Source: a bacterium (lineage in GTDB: Bacteria > Patescibacteriota > Microgenomatia > UBA1406 > GWC2-37-13). From it: a stretch of DNA of 32,539 nt. The translations under genes and the position numbers were made by a program. Below the pieces are notes generated by a model, which was not told the origin of the DNA, ran no database searches, and worked only from the letters and a program-made list of their open reading frames with translations. This document shows, piece after piece, positions 14,008 to 20,714 of the stretch; the first letter of the stretch is position 1, and the number at the start of each line of letters is the position of its first letter. The stretch covers positions 1 through 32,539 of the forward strand of contig JAUSJK010000048.1 in assembly GCA_030647255.1 (NCBI GenBank), read 5' to 3'.

Positions 14008-14025
14008 ATCTTATCATAATATAAT
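14008..14025. promoter_or_regulatory. Facing -10 elements of a divergent gene pair
   Basis: Minus strand: TAAGAT (14013-14008), preceded by TG, 6 nt before ATG 14001. Plus strand: TATAAT (14020-14025), 6 nt before ATG 14032. The two -10 boxes are only 6 nt apart, so the two polymerases should compete for the site. Confidence 0.5.
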
Positions 14026-14031
14026 TACTTC

Positions 14032-14289
14032 ATGAAGCGAGGTCTGAGAGAAATTCCGGGAGTAGGAGTGAGTATTGAAAAAGATCTACAAAGTTTGGGT
14101 ATACAGAACGTGAGCGATTTAAATGACAAAGAACCAGAGGAGATGTGTGAAAGACTATGTACACAACAAGGAGTAAAGATAGACAGACGTATGCTCTATG
14201 TCTTCAGGTGCACTGTCTACTATGCTTCTCACACGAAACATGACCCTGAATTATTAAAGTGGTGGAATTGGAAAGATAAAAAATCTTAA
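14032..14289 (+). CDS. Cdd1-type (pathogenicity locus) helix-hairpin-helix protein
   Basis: The 85-residue protein starts with a helix-hairpin-helix, LREIPGVGVSIEKDLQSLGI (residues 4-23), which often contacts DNA backbone, followed by V-S-D-L-x-x-x-x-P-E-E-M-C-E-R-L-C and a C-terminal segment Y-V-F-R-C-T-V-Y-Y-A ... P-E-L-L-K-W-W-x-W. This is the full pattern of the small Cdd1 / 'pathogenicity locus' family. Three to four conserved cysteines suggest a possible metal site. The biological role is not known. The leaderless-type promoter is directly upstream, facing the DUF4230 promoter. Confidence 0.8.
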   Translation: MKRGLREIPGVGVSIEKDLQSLGIQNVSDLNDKEPEEMCERLCTQQGVKIDRRMLYVFRCTVYYASHTKHDPELLKWWNWKDKKS

Positions 14290-14299
14290 TATTTTCGTA

Positions 14300-14305
14300 T
14301 ATAAT
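14300..14305 (+). promoter_or_regulatory. -10 element of the 86-residue membrane protein gene
   Basis: Consensus TATAAT, exactly 6 nt before ATG 14312, located in the 22-nt gap after the Cdd1-type gene. Confidence 0.5.
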
Positions 14306-14311
14306 ATCTTT

Positions 14312-14572
14312 ATGGCATTATTTCCGATGATCGGTATGTTTGGGATTATTATAGGGATTATTCTGATGTTTGGAATAGGTCTATCTTTTCTAATTGGTGG
14401 CGGATGGGCTTTCATGATTATTGATTTTGTATTTCAATCAGGAACTGGAGGATATGAAAATCTACAGAAATCTTTTCCTCCAAAAAAAGGATTATGGGGG
14501 AAAGTGATAGGAGTTTTTTTTGTATTTCTTTCTATAGTGACTGCTTTTTTTATTTTGCCCCTTTTTATTTAG
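14312..14572 (+). CDS. Small two-helix membrane protein
   Basis: The 86-residue protein has two long hydrophobic segments (about residues 5-38 and 66-85) joined by a short polar loop with F-Q-S-G-T-G-G-Y-E and F-P-P-K-K-G-L-W-G-K. No family is recognised. The Gly/Phe/Ile-rich helices resemble small envelope proteins of unknown function. It has its own TATAAT box, and the next gene begins on the base directly after its stop codon, so the two are probably co-translated. Confidence 0.55.
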   Translation: MALFPMIGMFGIIIGIILMFGIGLSFLIGGGWAFMIIDFVFQSGTGGYENLQKSFPPKKGLWGKVIGVFFVFLSIVTAFFILPLFI

Positions 14573-14998
14573 ATGCACTGCTTCATGAATAAAGTAGTTT
14601 TGTTTATTTTCTACGATCATAAAACTCATAAAGTATTATCCGAGGAAAGGCTTCCTACGGATATCTACTATCCACTTCAAAAAATATTTCCATCGGGAAA
14701 AGTAAAACCAGGTGAAGAGGATAATCTTGAAAAAACACTTCTTAGAGAAATAAAAGAAGAACTAAACGTTATCCCAAAGGAATATTTTGAATTAAAAAGT
14801 AAAATGCCGATAATAGGGGATAATAATGAAAGCATTCTTTATCCTTTCTTTATAACGAAGTGGGAAGGAAATCTTCCCGCCAAAGTACTTGATAAGGATA
14901 ATATACTTGTCTGGGAAACGCTTGAAGAAGCCACCTCTTCTTCTGTCAAAACCAGAGGTATAGTAGTGAAGCTCATAAAGGAGTTTTTCTTGACATGA
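14573..14998 (+). CDS. Nudix-like hydrolase
   Basis: The 141-residue protein carries a Nudix-type helix region: GKVKPGEEDNLEKTLLREIK, then EEL (about residues 43-65), which fits G-x5-E ... R-E-x-x-E-E. It has one or two extra residues between the first Glu and R-E, and Asn in place of the last Gly. The four acidic residues that bind metal are kept. Nudix enzymes cleave nucleoside diphosphates linked to another group. Substrate is unknown. ATG 14573 follows the previous TAG with no gap; ATG 14585 is an alternative that removes four residues. Neither has a Shine-Dalgarno sequence, so reinitiation from the upstream gene is likely. Confidence 0.65.
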   Translation: MHCFMNKVVLFIFYDHKTHKVLSEERLPTDIYYPLQKIFPSGKVKPGEEDNLEKTLLREIKEELNVIPKEYFELKSKMPIIGDNNESILYPFFITKWEGNLPAKVLDKDNILVWETLEEATSSSVKTRGIVVKLIKEFFLT

Positions 14999-15028
14999 CA
15001 ATCTAATAAACCCCCGAGGTGTATTTGT

Positions 15029-15034
15029 TACAAT
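15029..15034 (+). promoter_or_regulatory. Extended -10 element of the EamA gene
   Basis: TGT-TACAAT (TG at 15026-15027), exactly 6 nt before ATG 15041. Confidence 0.45.
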
Positions 15035-15040
15035 TAAGGC

Positions 15041-15940
15041 ATGATGAAAAATCAGCAACGTGGTAGCATAGCTCTTATAACTGCGGCATTATTTTATGGT
15101 TTCTATGGGATATTTTCCCGACTCATCGGGAGTTCTTTCGGTAACTTTAATCAAAGTTGGATAAGGAATGTCATTGTAGTAGTTCTTATTACATTCGTTA
15201 TTATTATCAATAAAACAAAGCTGATATCTTTTCAAAAAAAAGATATTAAATGGATTATCCTATGGTTTATGTCCGGGTCTTGGTTGACCGTACTCACTTT
15301 TATAGCTTTTAATAATCTTCCTATTGGAACTACATATCTGGTTCTTTACTCGGCGATGATAATCTCTGGTTTTCTTTCCGGAGCAGTTTTTTTTAAAGAA
15401 AAAATAACTTCGCTTAAAATGGTATCACTCATTTTATCTCTTGTCGGACTCTTCATAATTTATCGATTCAGTATTTCTCCGGATAAATTTTTCTATGTAT
15501 TTCTTGTGTTAATTTCCGGTTTTATGATAGGTATCTGGAATACTATTTCAAAAAAGTTTTCTGATCATTATCATAATAATCAAATTGTTCTCATGGATGC
15601 AGTCAGTACTGTTATAGCTGTATTTATTGGGTCGATTATATTCAAAGAGCGTTTACCTCAGACTATTCTATCGATCAGTTGGGTATGGATAGGTTTATAC
15701 GCGGTCATACAGACGTTGAATGTGGGACTGATCGTATATGGTTTCAAAAATGTCGAAGCACAGATTGGAAGTACTATTCTACCGATTGAGATAATTTTTG
15801 CCACTTTTTTTGCTTACCTTATATTCCACGAAGTTCCGGGACCGCTACTATTCATAGGAGGCGTTTTCATTATTCTCGCAGCCATTATTCCAAGTTTGAG
15901 CTATTTTAGGTTGTTGAAAAAGTCCGAAGCTCACTTCTGA
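15041..15940 (+). CDS. EamA/DMT-family transporter
   Basis: The 299-residue protein has about ten membrane helices in two halves, each an EamA repeat: the first begins GSIALITAALFYGFYGIFSR, the second is VLISGFMIGIWNTISKKFS (about residue 155). The P-I-G-T-T-Y-L-V-L-Y-S-A segment (about 96-107) and the closing I-G-S-T-I-L-P-I-E-I-I-F-A region are characteristic. Family members export amino acids, nucleosides or other metabolites by proton or sodium exchange. The direction and substrate cannot be predicted. A second ATG three bases on is a possible start, but the -10 box 6 nt before 15041 favours the first. Confidence 0.85.
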   Translation: MMKNQQRGSIALITAALFYGFYGIFSRLIGSSFGNFNQSWIRNVIVVVLITFVIIINKTKLISFQKKDIKWIILWFMSGSWLTVLTFIAFNNLPIGTTYLVLYSAMIISGFLSGAVFFKEKITSLKMVSLILSLVGLFIIYRFSISPDKFFYVFLVLISGFMIGIWNTISKKFSDHYHNNQIVLMDAVSTVIAVFIGSIIFKERLPQTILSISWVWIGLYAVIQTLNVGLIVYGFKNVEAQIGSTILPIEIIFATFFAYLIFHEVPGPLLFIGGVFIILAAIIPSLSYFRLLKKSEAHF

Positions 15941-15970
15941 GGTGTGCTTGTGATATCTTATAGTAATTGA

Positions 15971-15976
15971 TATAAT
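15971..15976 (+). promoter_or_regulatory. -10 element of the orphan gene at 15986
   Basis: Consensus TATAAT, 9 nt before ATG 15986. Confidence 0.4.
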
Positions 15977-15985
15977 TCCTTTACT

Positions 15986-16465
15986 ATGAGTAACATACCT
16001 GCTCGTTTAGAAGGCCTATCAACTCCTGAGGCCAGTCTATTTCAAATAAAACAAACTCTTCAAAGAATAAATCCCATGTTAAGGAGGCTCGAAGAAGAGA
16101 TGCGTAAAGGATTTCAATTGGTTGTTGAAGGACCAGAGATCCCAATAGGCGATAAAGCATATATGACTCAGCACCTTGGTTTCTTAAACATAACTGGTGT
16201 TACCTCAGATCAAATGCACATAAATTTTAGATCAATAGCCAAAGGAAATAACTTTGATATTTTATTTGATGGGGAAAGTGTGAGCATACAAGGCAGGGTG
16301 TCTCCGGCAGAAATTGATCAGGCTATGCAAATGCTATTTACCCAAGACGGACAAATAAATCATGACGCAGGATCAATCCATTCAAACTCTACAAGAAATT
16401 TAGCTCATTATACTGAAGATGGAGATCCTAGAAATGAAACAAGTCAACCGAAGCGTATTCCTTAA
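15986..16465 (+). CDS. Hypothetical soluble protein, no recognised family
   Basis: The 159-residue protein has no membrane segment and no signal peptide. The N-terminal half is helical and charged (LRRLEEEMRKGF). The central part reads like a small alpha/beta domain (FDILFDGESVSIQGRVS). The C-terminal 40 residues are polar and probably disordered, ending in basic Q-P-K-R-I-P. No motif or family is recognised. The TATAAT box 9 nt upstream and coherent codon use support a real gene. Its neighbours (transporter, HAD phosphatase) do not suggest a function. Confidence 0.45.
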   Translation: MSNIPARLEGLSTPEASLFQIKQTLQRINPMLRRLEEEMRKGFQLVVEGPEIPIGDKAYMTQHLGFLNITGVTSDQMHINFRSIAKGNNFDILFDGESVSIQGRVSPAEIDQAMQMLFTQDGQINHDAGSIHSNSTRNLAHYTEDGDPRNETSQPKRIP

Positions 16466-16594
16466 ATTAAAAACGATCTTATAGCGGTGTTTCCATAGAT
16501 TTTCCCTATATGGGGGGCTATATAGTCAACGAAGATCTTTCCAACAGAACATTTTGAGATATAATATTATTTCTAGTTTATAATAATAATCTCT
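16466..16594. other. Intergenic region before the HAD gene
   Basis: No gene is seen. CTATAT is repeated on both sides of a GGGGGG run near 16507-16522. TATAAT (16579-16584) and an overlapping TAATAAT lie shortly before ATG 16595 and probably form its promoter. Confidence 0.3.
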
Positions 16595-17590
16595 ATGAAG
16601 AAAACATACACACATATACAGGAAGTCGTATGGAACGACAAAGTGAAGCTCGTAGTCGCAGATGTTGATGAAACAATTGCCGGTGTATATAAACTAGCGA
16701 CTCCGGAGATGATCAAGGAGTTGGAACTGCTACTTCAAGAAGGAAAAGCGATATTTTTTGTCACCGGAGCCGGTCTTCAAAGCGTGAGAGAAAGAATCAC
16801 CGATCTTATCTCTCCAGCTTTCAGAAAACATATCTTAATAGGCAACTGTCACGGAGCTGAACTGTGGGGATTCACGACAGAAGGGATACTCAATGAAAAA
16901 CCTTTTTACAGTGCATATGAAGAAAAATTTAACGAAGATCAAAAAAAACAATGGCGGGAAGTTATGAATCAGCTCATACGAGAGTTTCAATTAAAGATAT
17001 TTCCTACTATGCCTCCGGCCGATTTTCGACTAAAGGTAAAGACCGATGTTTTATCCGTGATGATGGTAGATAGAGGAGTGCAGATTACTTTGGAAGTGGT
17101 CAACGCTCATAATCTTTCGGAAGAACAAGTCAAAGAATTAGAAAAGAAGTTGGGTATTGCGATACCTTTAACCAATGATGTATATGATTTACGCTACGCC
17201 TTAATTGATAGGGCACAACAACTTTTTGATCAATATGGATTACCATTATATTGTAAAACTGGCGGAACTTTTGCACTCGATTTTATAGTCCAAGGTGTAG
17301 ATAAGACGCGCACGGTTAAGTTCGTGACAGATAGTGACAGCATATTAAAAACAATAGGTTTGACGAAAGAAGACATTGTTAACTCTGAACATATTGAAAC
17401 GTGGGGAGATAAATATATGGGGCCAGACTTTTTGATGTCTCTTGCCTTTCCTCCAGAAGTAAGGTCTATCGATTTTCGAGACGAAGATCCTACGAAATTA
17501 TCATCTGAATATAATATTCAGTTGTGGAAAGGCTCAAAAAGATTACACGAGGGGACTCTAGAATATATTCAGTCAAGGAAAAAATTCTGA
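16595..17590 (+). CDS. HAD-superfamily phosphatase-like protein (Cof/PMM-like)
   Basis: The 331-residue protein has HAD motif I as VVADVDETIAG (about residues 19-29, Asp nucleophile plus Asp+2), motif II as F-V-T-G-A (about 54), and a late acidic motif in W-G-D-K-Y-M-G-P-D. A large insert between residues 95 and 225 would form the C2-type cap found in Cof-like and phosphomannomutase-like members. It probably hydrolyses a sugar phosphate or another small phosphate ester. The next two genes, an RmlC-like epimerase and a second HAD protein, fit sugar metabolism, but co-function is inferred only from proximity. Confidence 0.65.
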   Translation: MKKTYTHIQEVVWNDKVKLVVADVDETIAGVYKLATPEMIKELELLLQEGKAIFFVTGAGLQSVRERITDLISPAFRKHILIGNCHGAELWGFTTEGILNEKPFYSAYEEKFNEDQKKQWREVMNQLIREFQLKIFPTMPPADFRLKVKTDVLSVMMVDRGVQITLEVVNAHNLSEEQVKELEKKLGIAIPLTNDVYDLRYALIDRAQQLFDQYGLPLYCKTGGTFALDFIVQGVDKTRTVKFVTDSDSILKTIGLTKEDIVNSEHIETWGDKYMGPDFLMSLAFPPEVRSIDFRDEDPTKLSSEYNIQLWKGSKRLHEGTLEYIQSRKKF

Positions 17591-17598
17591 AATTCTGA

Positions 17599-17604
17599 TA
17601 AGAT
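17599..17604 (+). promoter_or_regulatory. Extended -10 element of the rmlC-like gene
   Basis: TGA-TAAGAT, 8 nt before ATG 17613, inside the 22-nt gap after the HAD gene. Confidence 0.4.
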
Positions 17605-17612
17605 GATTTGAT

Positions 17613-18242
17613 ATGAAAATTCTTGAAGTTAAATCGCTGGTATTTTCGGAAGTAAAGACAATCCGTTTTGGCCGGTTTCCTGATGAGAGAGGTTTTTTTA
17701 CCGAAACGTATAAACATAGTGATTTTCAGAATATGCCCGAACTGAGTTTTGTAAAAGATGTCTCTTTCTTACAAACAAATGTCAGTTATTCAAAAAAAAA
17801 TGTTATACGAGGACTTCATTTCCAGCATAGTCCGATACAAGGTAAATTAATACGCACTATGGTCGGACATATGATCGATCTTTTTCTTGACATACGTATC
17901 GGTTCCCCCCATTTTGGACAGATTGCCGCTCAGGATATGCCGGGAGAACCCGATCAGGATTATGACCAGTGGATATGGATTCCTCCGGGTTTTGCCCATG
18001 GATTTGTCGCTTTAAAAGAAACATACATTGAATATTTTTGTACTGCGGAATATGGTCCTAGAGGGGAGGCGGCCATATCGCCTTTTGCCAGTGATATCAA
18101 CTGGTCAATGTGTGACCCTCAATTAAAAGCAGTTGTAGATTCAATTATCACCGATAATCCTATTATCTCCGATAAAGACAAAAATGCTCATACTCTTTCA
18201 TCCTGGAAAGCCGATCCAGACTCAAATAAATTTACTTTTTAA
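17613..18242 (+). CDS. rfbC: dTDP-4-dehydrorhamnose 3,5-epimerase family protein (RmlC)
   Basis: The 209-residue cupin-fold epimerase has motifs in order: P-D-E-R-G-F-F-T-E-T-Y (about 23-33), Q-T-N-V-S-Y-S-x-x-N-V-I-R-G-L-H-F-Q with the catalytic His69, G-K-L-I-R (about 78), and W-I-P-P-G-F-A-H-G-F (about 126). The acidic partner (D/Y region after EYFCTAEYGPRGE) is also kept. Family members epimerise dTDP-4-keto-6-deoxyglucose at C3 and C5 on the way to dTDP-rhamnose. The other rml genes (rmlA, B, D) are not in the window, so the actual product may be another 6-deoxy sugar used in surface glycans. An extended -10 (TGA-TAAGAT) lies 8 nt before the ATG. Confidence 0.88.
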   Translation: MKILEVKSLVFSEVKTIRFGRFPDERGFFTETYKHSDFQNMPELSFVKDVSFLQTNVSYSKKNVIRGLHFQHSPIQGKLIRTMVGHMIDLFLDIRIGSPHFGQIAAQDMPGEPDQDYDQWIWIPPGFAHGFVALKETYIEYFCTAEYGPRGEAAISPFASDINWSMCDPQLKAVVDSIITDNPIISDKDKNAHTLSSWKADPDSNKFTF

Positions 18243-18247
18243 TTGGA

Positions 18248-18253
18248 TATAAT
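18248..18253 (+). promoter_or_regulatory. -10 element of the HAD-IA gene
   Basis: Consensus TATAAT with exactly 6 nt to ATG 18260. Confidence 0.5.
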
Positions 18254-18259
18254 TTCCTC

Positions 18260-18859
18260 ATGATAAAAGCAGTTTTGTTTGATGTAGATGGAGTTCTTGT
18301 CAATGCCAAAAGATTTAGTCAGATCTTACAAGAAGACTATAATCTCACCACAGAAACAACTCTATCTTTTTTCTCCCAAAAATTTATGCATTGCTTGGTG
18401 GGAAAAGCAGATTTGAAAGAGGAGATAACTCCTTACTTAAAGGAATGGAAGATCGATAAAACTCCGGAGGAGTTCTTGGAGTATTGGTTTACTTCAGAAC
18501 ACAAGATTGATGAAGAGTTGATTCGCTACATTAAAACATTAAAGAGAAATAATATAAAAGTATACGTGGTCACCAATCAAGAAAAATATAGAACAAACTA
18601 TATAGTCAATAAAATGGGTTTCGGTAGTATTTTCGACGACATATTTTCTTCTGCAGATTTAGAGGTGACAAAATCAGAACAGATTTTTTTCCAGAAAGTA
18701 TTACAGAAGTTGGAGAACATAAAGGCAGATGAGATACTTTTATGGGATGACGAAGTAAAACACATTGAGATTGCAAAAAAGAGTGGCTTATTAGCAGAAG
18801 TGTATACGGACTTCGAAAATTTTAAGAAGAAAATGGCATCTTATATCACTTTCGTATAA
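18260..18859 (+). CDS. HAD-superfamily hydrolase, subfamily IA-like
   Basis: The 199-residue protein has HAD motif I as LFDVDGVLVN (residues 6-15), a helical cap (about 18-90), motif II as VVTNQ (about 101), a lysine helix TKSEQIFFQKVLQKL (motif III Lys near 137) and motif IV as L-L-W-D-D-E (about 162). This is the full set for a small-molecule phosphatase of the phosphoglycolate phosphatase or beta-phosphoglucomutase type. It is AT-rich. The neighbouring RmlC gene suggests a sugar-phosphate substrate, but this is inference. The TATAAT box just before the ATG gives it an independent leaderless promoter. Confidence 0.8.
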   Translation: MIKAVLFDVDGVLVNAKRFSQILQEDYNLTTETTLSFFSQKFMHCLVGKADLKEEITPYLKEWKIDKTPEEFLEYWFTSEHKIDEELIRYIKTLKRNNIKVYVVTNQEKYRTNYIVNKMGFGSIFDDIFSSADLEVTKSEQIFFQKVLQKLENIKADEILLWDDEVKHIEIAKKSGLLAEVYTDFENFKKKMASYITFV

Positions 18860-18885
18860 CATTTGTTTTAATTTCCATTTCTTTT

Positions 18886-19021
18886 CGTCATCCTGGTAAG
18901 TCCTTCGGTTTTGCTCAGGACGCATCCCGCCGGGCAGAGCCCTCTGGGCGGCGCCAGGATCGTTGTTAATTGTAGTAACTACGATTCTGGAGTCGTCATT
19001 TCATTCCTCCCCAGAATGACG
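18886..19021. repeat. Palindromic MITE-like element, copy B, with a GC-rich insert
   Basis: The ends are CGTCATCCTGG (18886-18896) and CCAGAATGACG (19011-19021). The body is closely similar to copy C (29223-29327), including an internal GTCCT...AGGAC hairpin and the segment ACTACGATTCTGGAGTCGTC. Copy B alone carries an extra 28 bp (18928-18955), itself palindromic around CAGAG-CC-CTCTG and much more GC-rich than the surroundings. The element lies immediately upstream of the DUF4349 promoter. Confidence 0.7.
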
Positions 19022-19039
19022 AGAAAATTCTGACACAAC

Positions 19040-19069
19040 TTGACATAATGTAATAATATCGGGTATTGT
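19040..19069 (+). promoter_or_regulatory. Promoter of the DUF4349 gene
   Basis: Consensus TTGACA (19040-19045), 18-nt spacer, TATTGT (19064-19069), then exactly 6 nt to GTG 19076. It supports the GTG start. Confidence 0.5.
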
Positions 19070-19075
19070 TATAGT

Positions 19076-19987
19076 GTGTATAGAATTGTTGAGTGGATAA
19101 AGAAAAATAAACTAACTGCGGTTTTGTTGCTCATCATTGTCATATACCTTTTAAGAAATAGTCTTTTTGGACAAGGCTATTATCCTCCTACTTTGATGAA
19201 CGAAGCTCAGTATGGGTCGGACGTTGGTCTGTCTCAAGGCAGTATGAAAGCATCTCTTCCGTTTCAGATTCCAAATCCTATGACTGGAGGCGGAAGTTCT
19301 GCCATACCTGCACAAGATCGTATGGTGGTAAAAAATTCAAATCTTTCGTTAATGGTCAAAGACGTAGTGCCTGTTCAAAAAGCTATCATAGATAAAGCGG
19401 TAGAGTTAGGCGGATATATGGTTTCCTCAAATGTATCTAATCCTCAGGACGCCGCTTCTGCCACAGTTACTGTGCGAGTTCCAGCGAATCGTCTTACGGA
19501 TACACTTGATTATTTTAGAGGATTAGCAGTGAAGGTAGTCTCCGAAAATCTAGATGGAGTCGATATTAATGATCAATATTCCGATAATGAAGCCCAATTA
19601 GCAATACTGAATACCACAAAGAAAAAGTTCGAAGAAATACTCGATAAGGCAACTCAAGTTCAAGATATTCTTACCGTACAAAGAGAGATTGTGAATCTTC
19701 AAACACAGATAGATCAGATAAAAGGTCAACAGAAATACTACGAACAGGATGCCAATTTCACCAAAGTCACTGTCTATCTTTCAACTGATGAATTAGGACT
19801 TCCATATACTCCAAGTGATTCATGGAGACCGGCGGTTGTATTCAAAGAAGCGGTAAGATCGATGCTCCTTAGCATGCAAAAACTGGGAAATTTGGTTATT
19901 TGGCTTATGGTATATGCGGTGATCTGGGTACCTGTAGTTTTGATAATCTTCATATATAAAAAACGAAAATCTTCTTCCTCTCTGTAA
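19076..19987 (+). CDS. DUF4349-family membrane protein
   Basis: The 303-residue protein starts with GTG and a short N-terminal membrane helix (about residues 12-26). A DUF4349 domain follows: R-M-V-V-K-N-S-N-L-S-L-M-V-K-D-V, G-G-Y-M-V-S-S, V-T-V-R-V-P-A-N-R-L, D-I-N-D-Q-Y-S-D-N-E-A-Q-L, then a coiled-coil (VQREIVNLQTQIDQIKGQQ) and V-T-V-Y-L-S. It ends with a C-terminal membrane helix (about 270-295) and a basic tail, so the domain is held outside the cell by both ends. The family's function is unknown; the coiled coil suggests a scaffold or sensing role. It lies just upstream of a two-component system and may be linked with envelope sensing. Confidence 0.82.
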   Translation: MYRIVEWIKKNKLTAVLLLIIVIYLLRNSLFGQGYYPPTLMNEAQYGSDVGLSQGSMKASLPFQIPNPMTGGGSSAIPAQDRMVVKNSNLSLMVKDVVPVQKAIIDKAVELGGYMVSSNVSNPQDAASATVTVRVPANRLTDTLDYFRGLAVKVVSENLDGVDINDQYSDNEAQLAILNTTKKKFEEILDKATQVQDILTVQREIVNLQTQIDQIKGQQKYYEQDANFTKVTVYLSTDELGLPYTPSDSWRPAVVFKEAVRSMLLSMQKLGNLVIWLMVYAVIWVPVVLIIFIYKKRKSSSSL

Positions 19988-19996
19988 ATTGCATTC

Positions 19997-20016
19997 TTTC
20001 AGCTCGTTTTCAGCTC
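19997..20016 (+). promoter_or_regulatory. Predicted response-regulator operator: 9-bp direct repeat with 11-bp period
   Basis: TTTCAGCTC at 19997-20005 is repeated exactly at 20008-20016, one helical turn apart. The repeats cover the position where the -35 of the response-regulator gene would be, and the second ends 8 nt before TATACT (20025-20030). Direct repeats of 11-bp period at the -35 are the classic binding arrangement for OmpR/PhoB-type dimers. This predicts direct autoregulation. Confidence 0.6.
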
Positions 20017-20024
20017 CTTTATAC

Positions 20025-20030
20025 TATACT
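20025..20030 (+). promoter_or_regulatory. -10 element of the response-regulator gene
   Basis: TATACT with exactly 6 nt to ATG 20037; a second TATACT overlaps at 20020-20025. No -35 consensus is present, as expected for an activator-dependent promoter. Confidence 0.5.
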
Positions 20031-20036
20031 ACTGCT

Positions 20037-20711
20037 ATGAGAATCCTCATCGTAGAAGACGAACACCGTATTGCTCAGTCTATCAAACGAGGATTGGAAC
20101 AAGAATCATATGCGGTCGACATCACCTTCGACGGTCAAAAGGGATTCGATTTGGCTTCAACAGAAGATTACGACGTCATTATTCTTGATAGAATGTTGCC
20201 GACCATGGATGGAATACAGGTCTGCCGAAATCTGCGCACACACAATGTCCATATTCCTATACTTCTTCTCACTGCAAAAGACAGACTCACGGATAAAGTT
20301 GAAGGATTGAACGCCGGCGCCGATGATTATCTTACAAAACCATTTGCGTTCGAAGAGCTACTTGCCCGAATACGGGCATTGATCCGTAGACCGAAAGAAC
20401 TATTAAATACAGCTCTCAAAGTTGCAGATCTAGTATTGAATACCACCTCATACGAAGTAAAAAGAGGGAGTGTATCTATTATCCTTTCAAACAAAGAGTT
20501 CGCTCTTCTTGAATATCTGATGCGAAATATTGGCAAGATTGTGACAAAAGAAAAAATTATTACTCACGTATGGGATTATGATGCCGATGTCCTTCCCAAT
20601 ACGGTTGAAGCTTATATAGGCTACTTGCGTAATAAGGTAGATAGACCATTCAAAAAATCTCCTCTCATACACACTGTCCGAGGATTTGGTTATAAAATTG
20701 CAGAAAAATAG
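20037..20711 (+). CDS. OmpR/PhoB-family response regulator
   Basis: The 224-residue protein has a receiver domain (residues 1-115) with the acidic pocket V-E-D-E (about 7-9), phospho-acceptor Asp51 in I-I-L-D-R-M-L-P, Thr in L-L-T-A-K-D (about 79), and Lys in D-Y-L-T-K-P-F. A C-terminal winged helix (about 130-224) follows with the usual L-S-N-K-E-F-A-L-L-E-Y-L and the closing T-V-R-G-F-G-Y-K. It would bind DNA as a dimer on direct repeats. ATG 20037 is chosen because the protein begins MRILIVEDE and a TATACT box lies 6 nt upstream; the longer frame from 19989 lacks support. The histidine-kinase gene begins 3 nt after its stop codon. Confidence 0.93.
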   Translation: MRILIVEDEHRIAQSIKRGLEQESYAVDITFDGQKGFDLASTEDYDVIILDRMLPTMDGIQVCRNLRTHNVHIPILLLTAKDRLTDKVEGLNAGADDYLTKPFAFEELLARIRALIRRPKELLNTALKVADLVLNTTSYEVKRGSVSIILSNKEFALLEYLMRNIGKIVTKEKIITHVWDYDADVLPNTVEAYIGYLRNKVDRPFKKSPLIHTVRGFGYKIAEK

Positions 20712-20714
20712 TAA

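Noticed and set aside
16466-16594. Riboswitch or small RNA in the gap before the HAD gene
   Set aside because: There are short repeats around a G run but no recognisable riboswitch core, and the promoter lies at the downstream end, so the gap is mostly not transcribed with the gene.
19989-20036. Longer N terminus of the response regulator from 19989
   Set aside because: The receiver domain begins at MRILIVEDE (20037), and the extension would cover the predicted operator and promoter.
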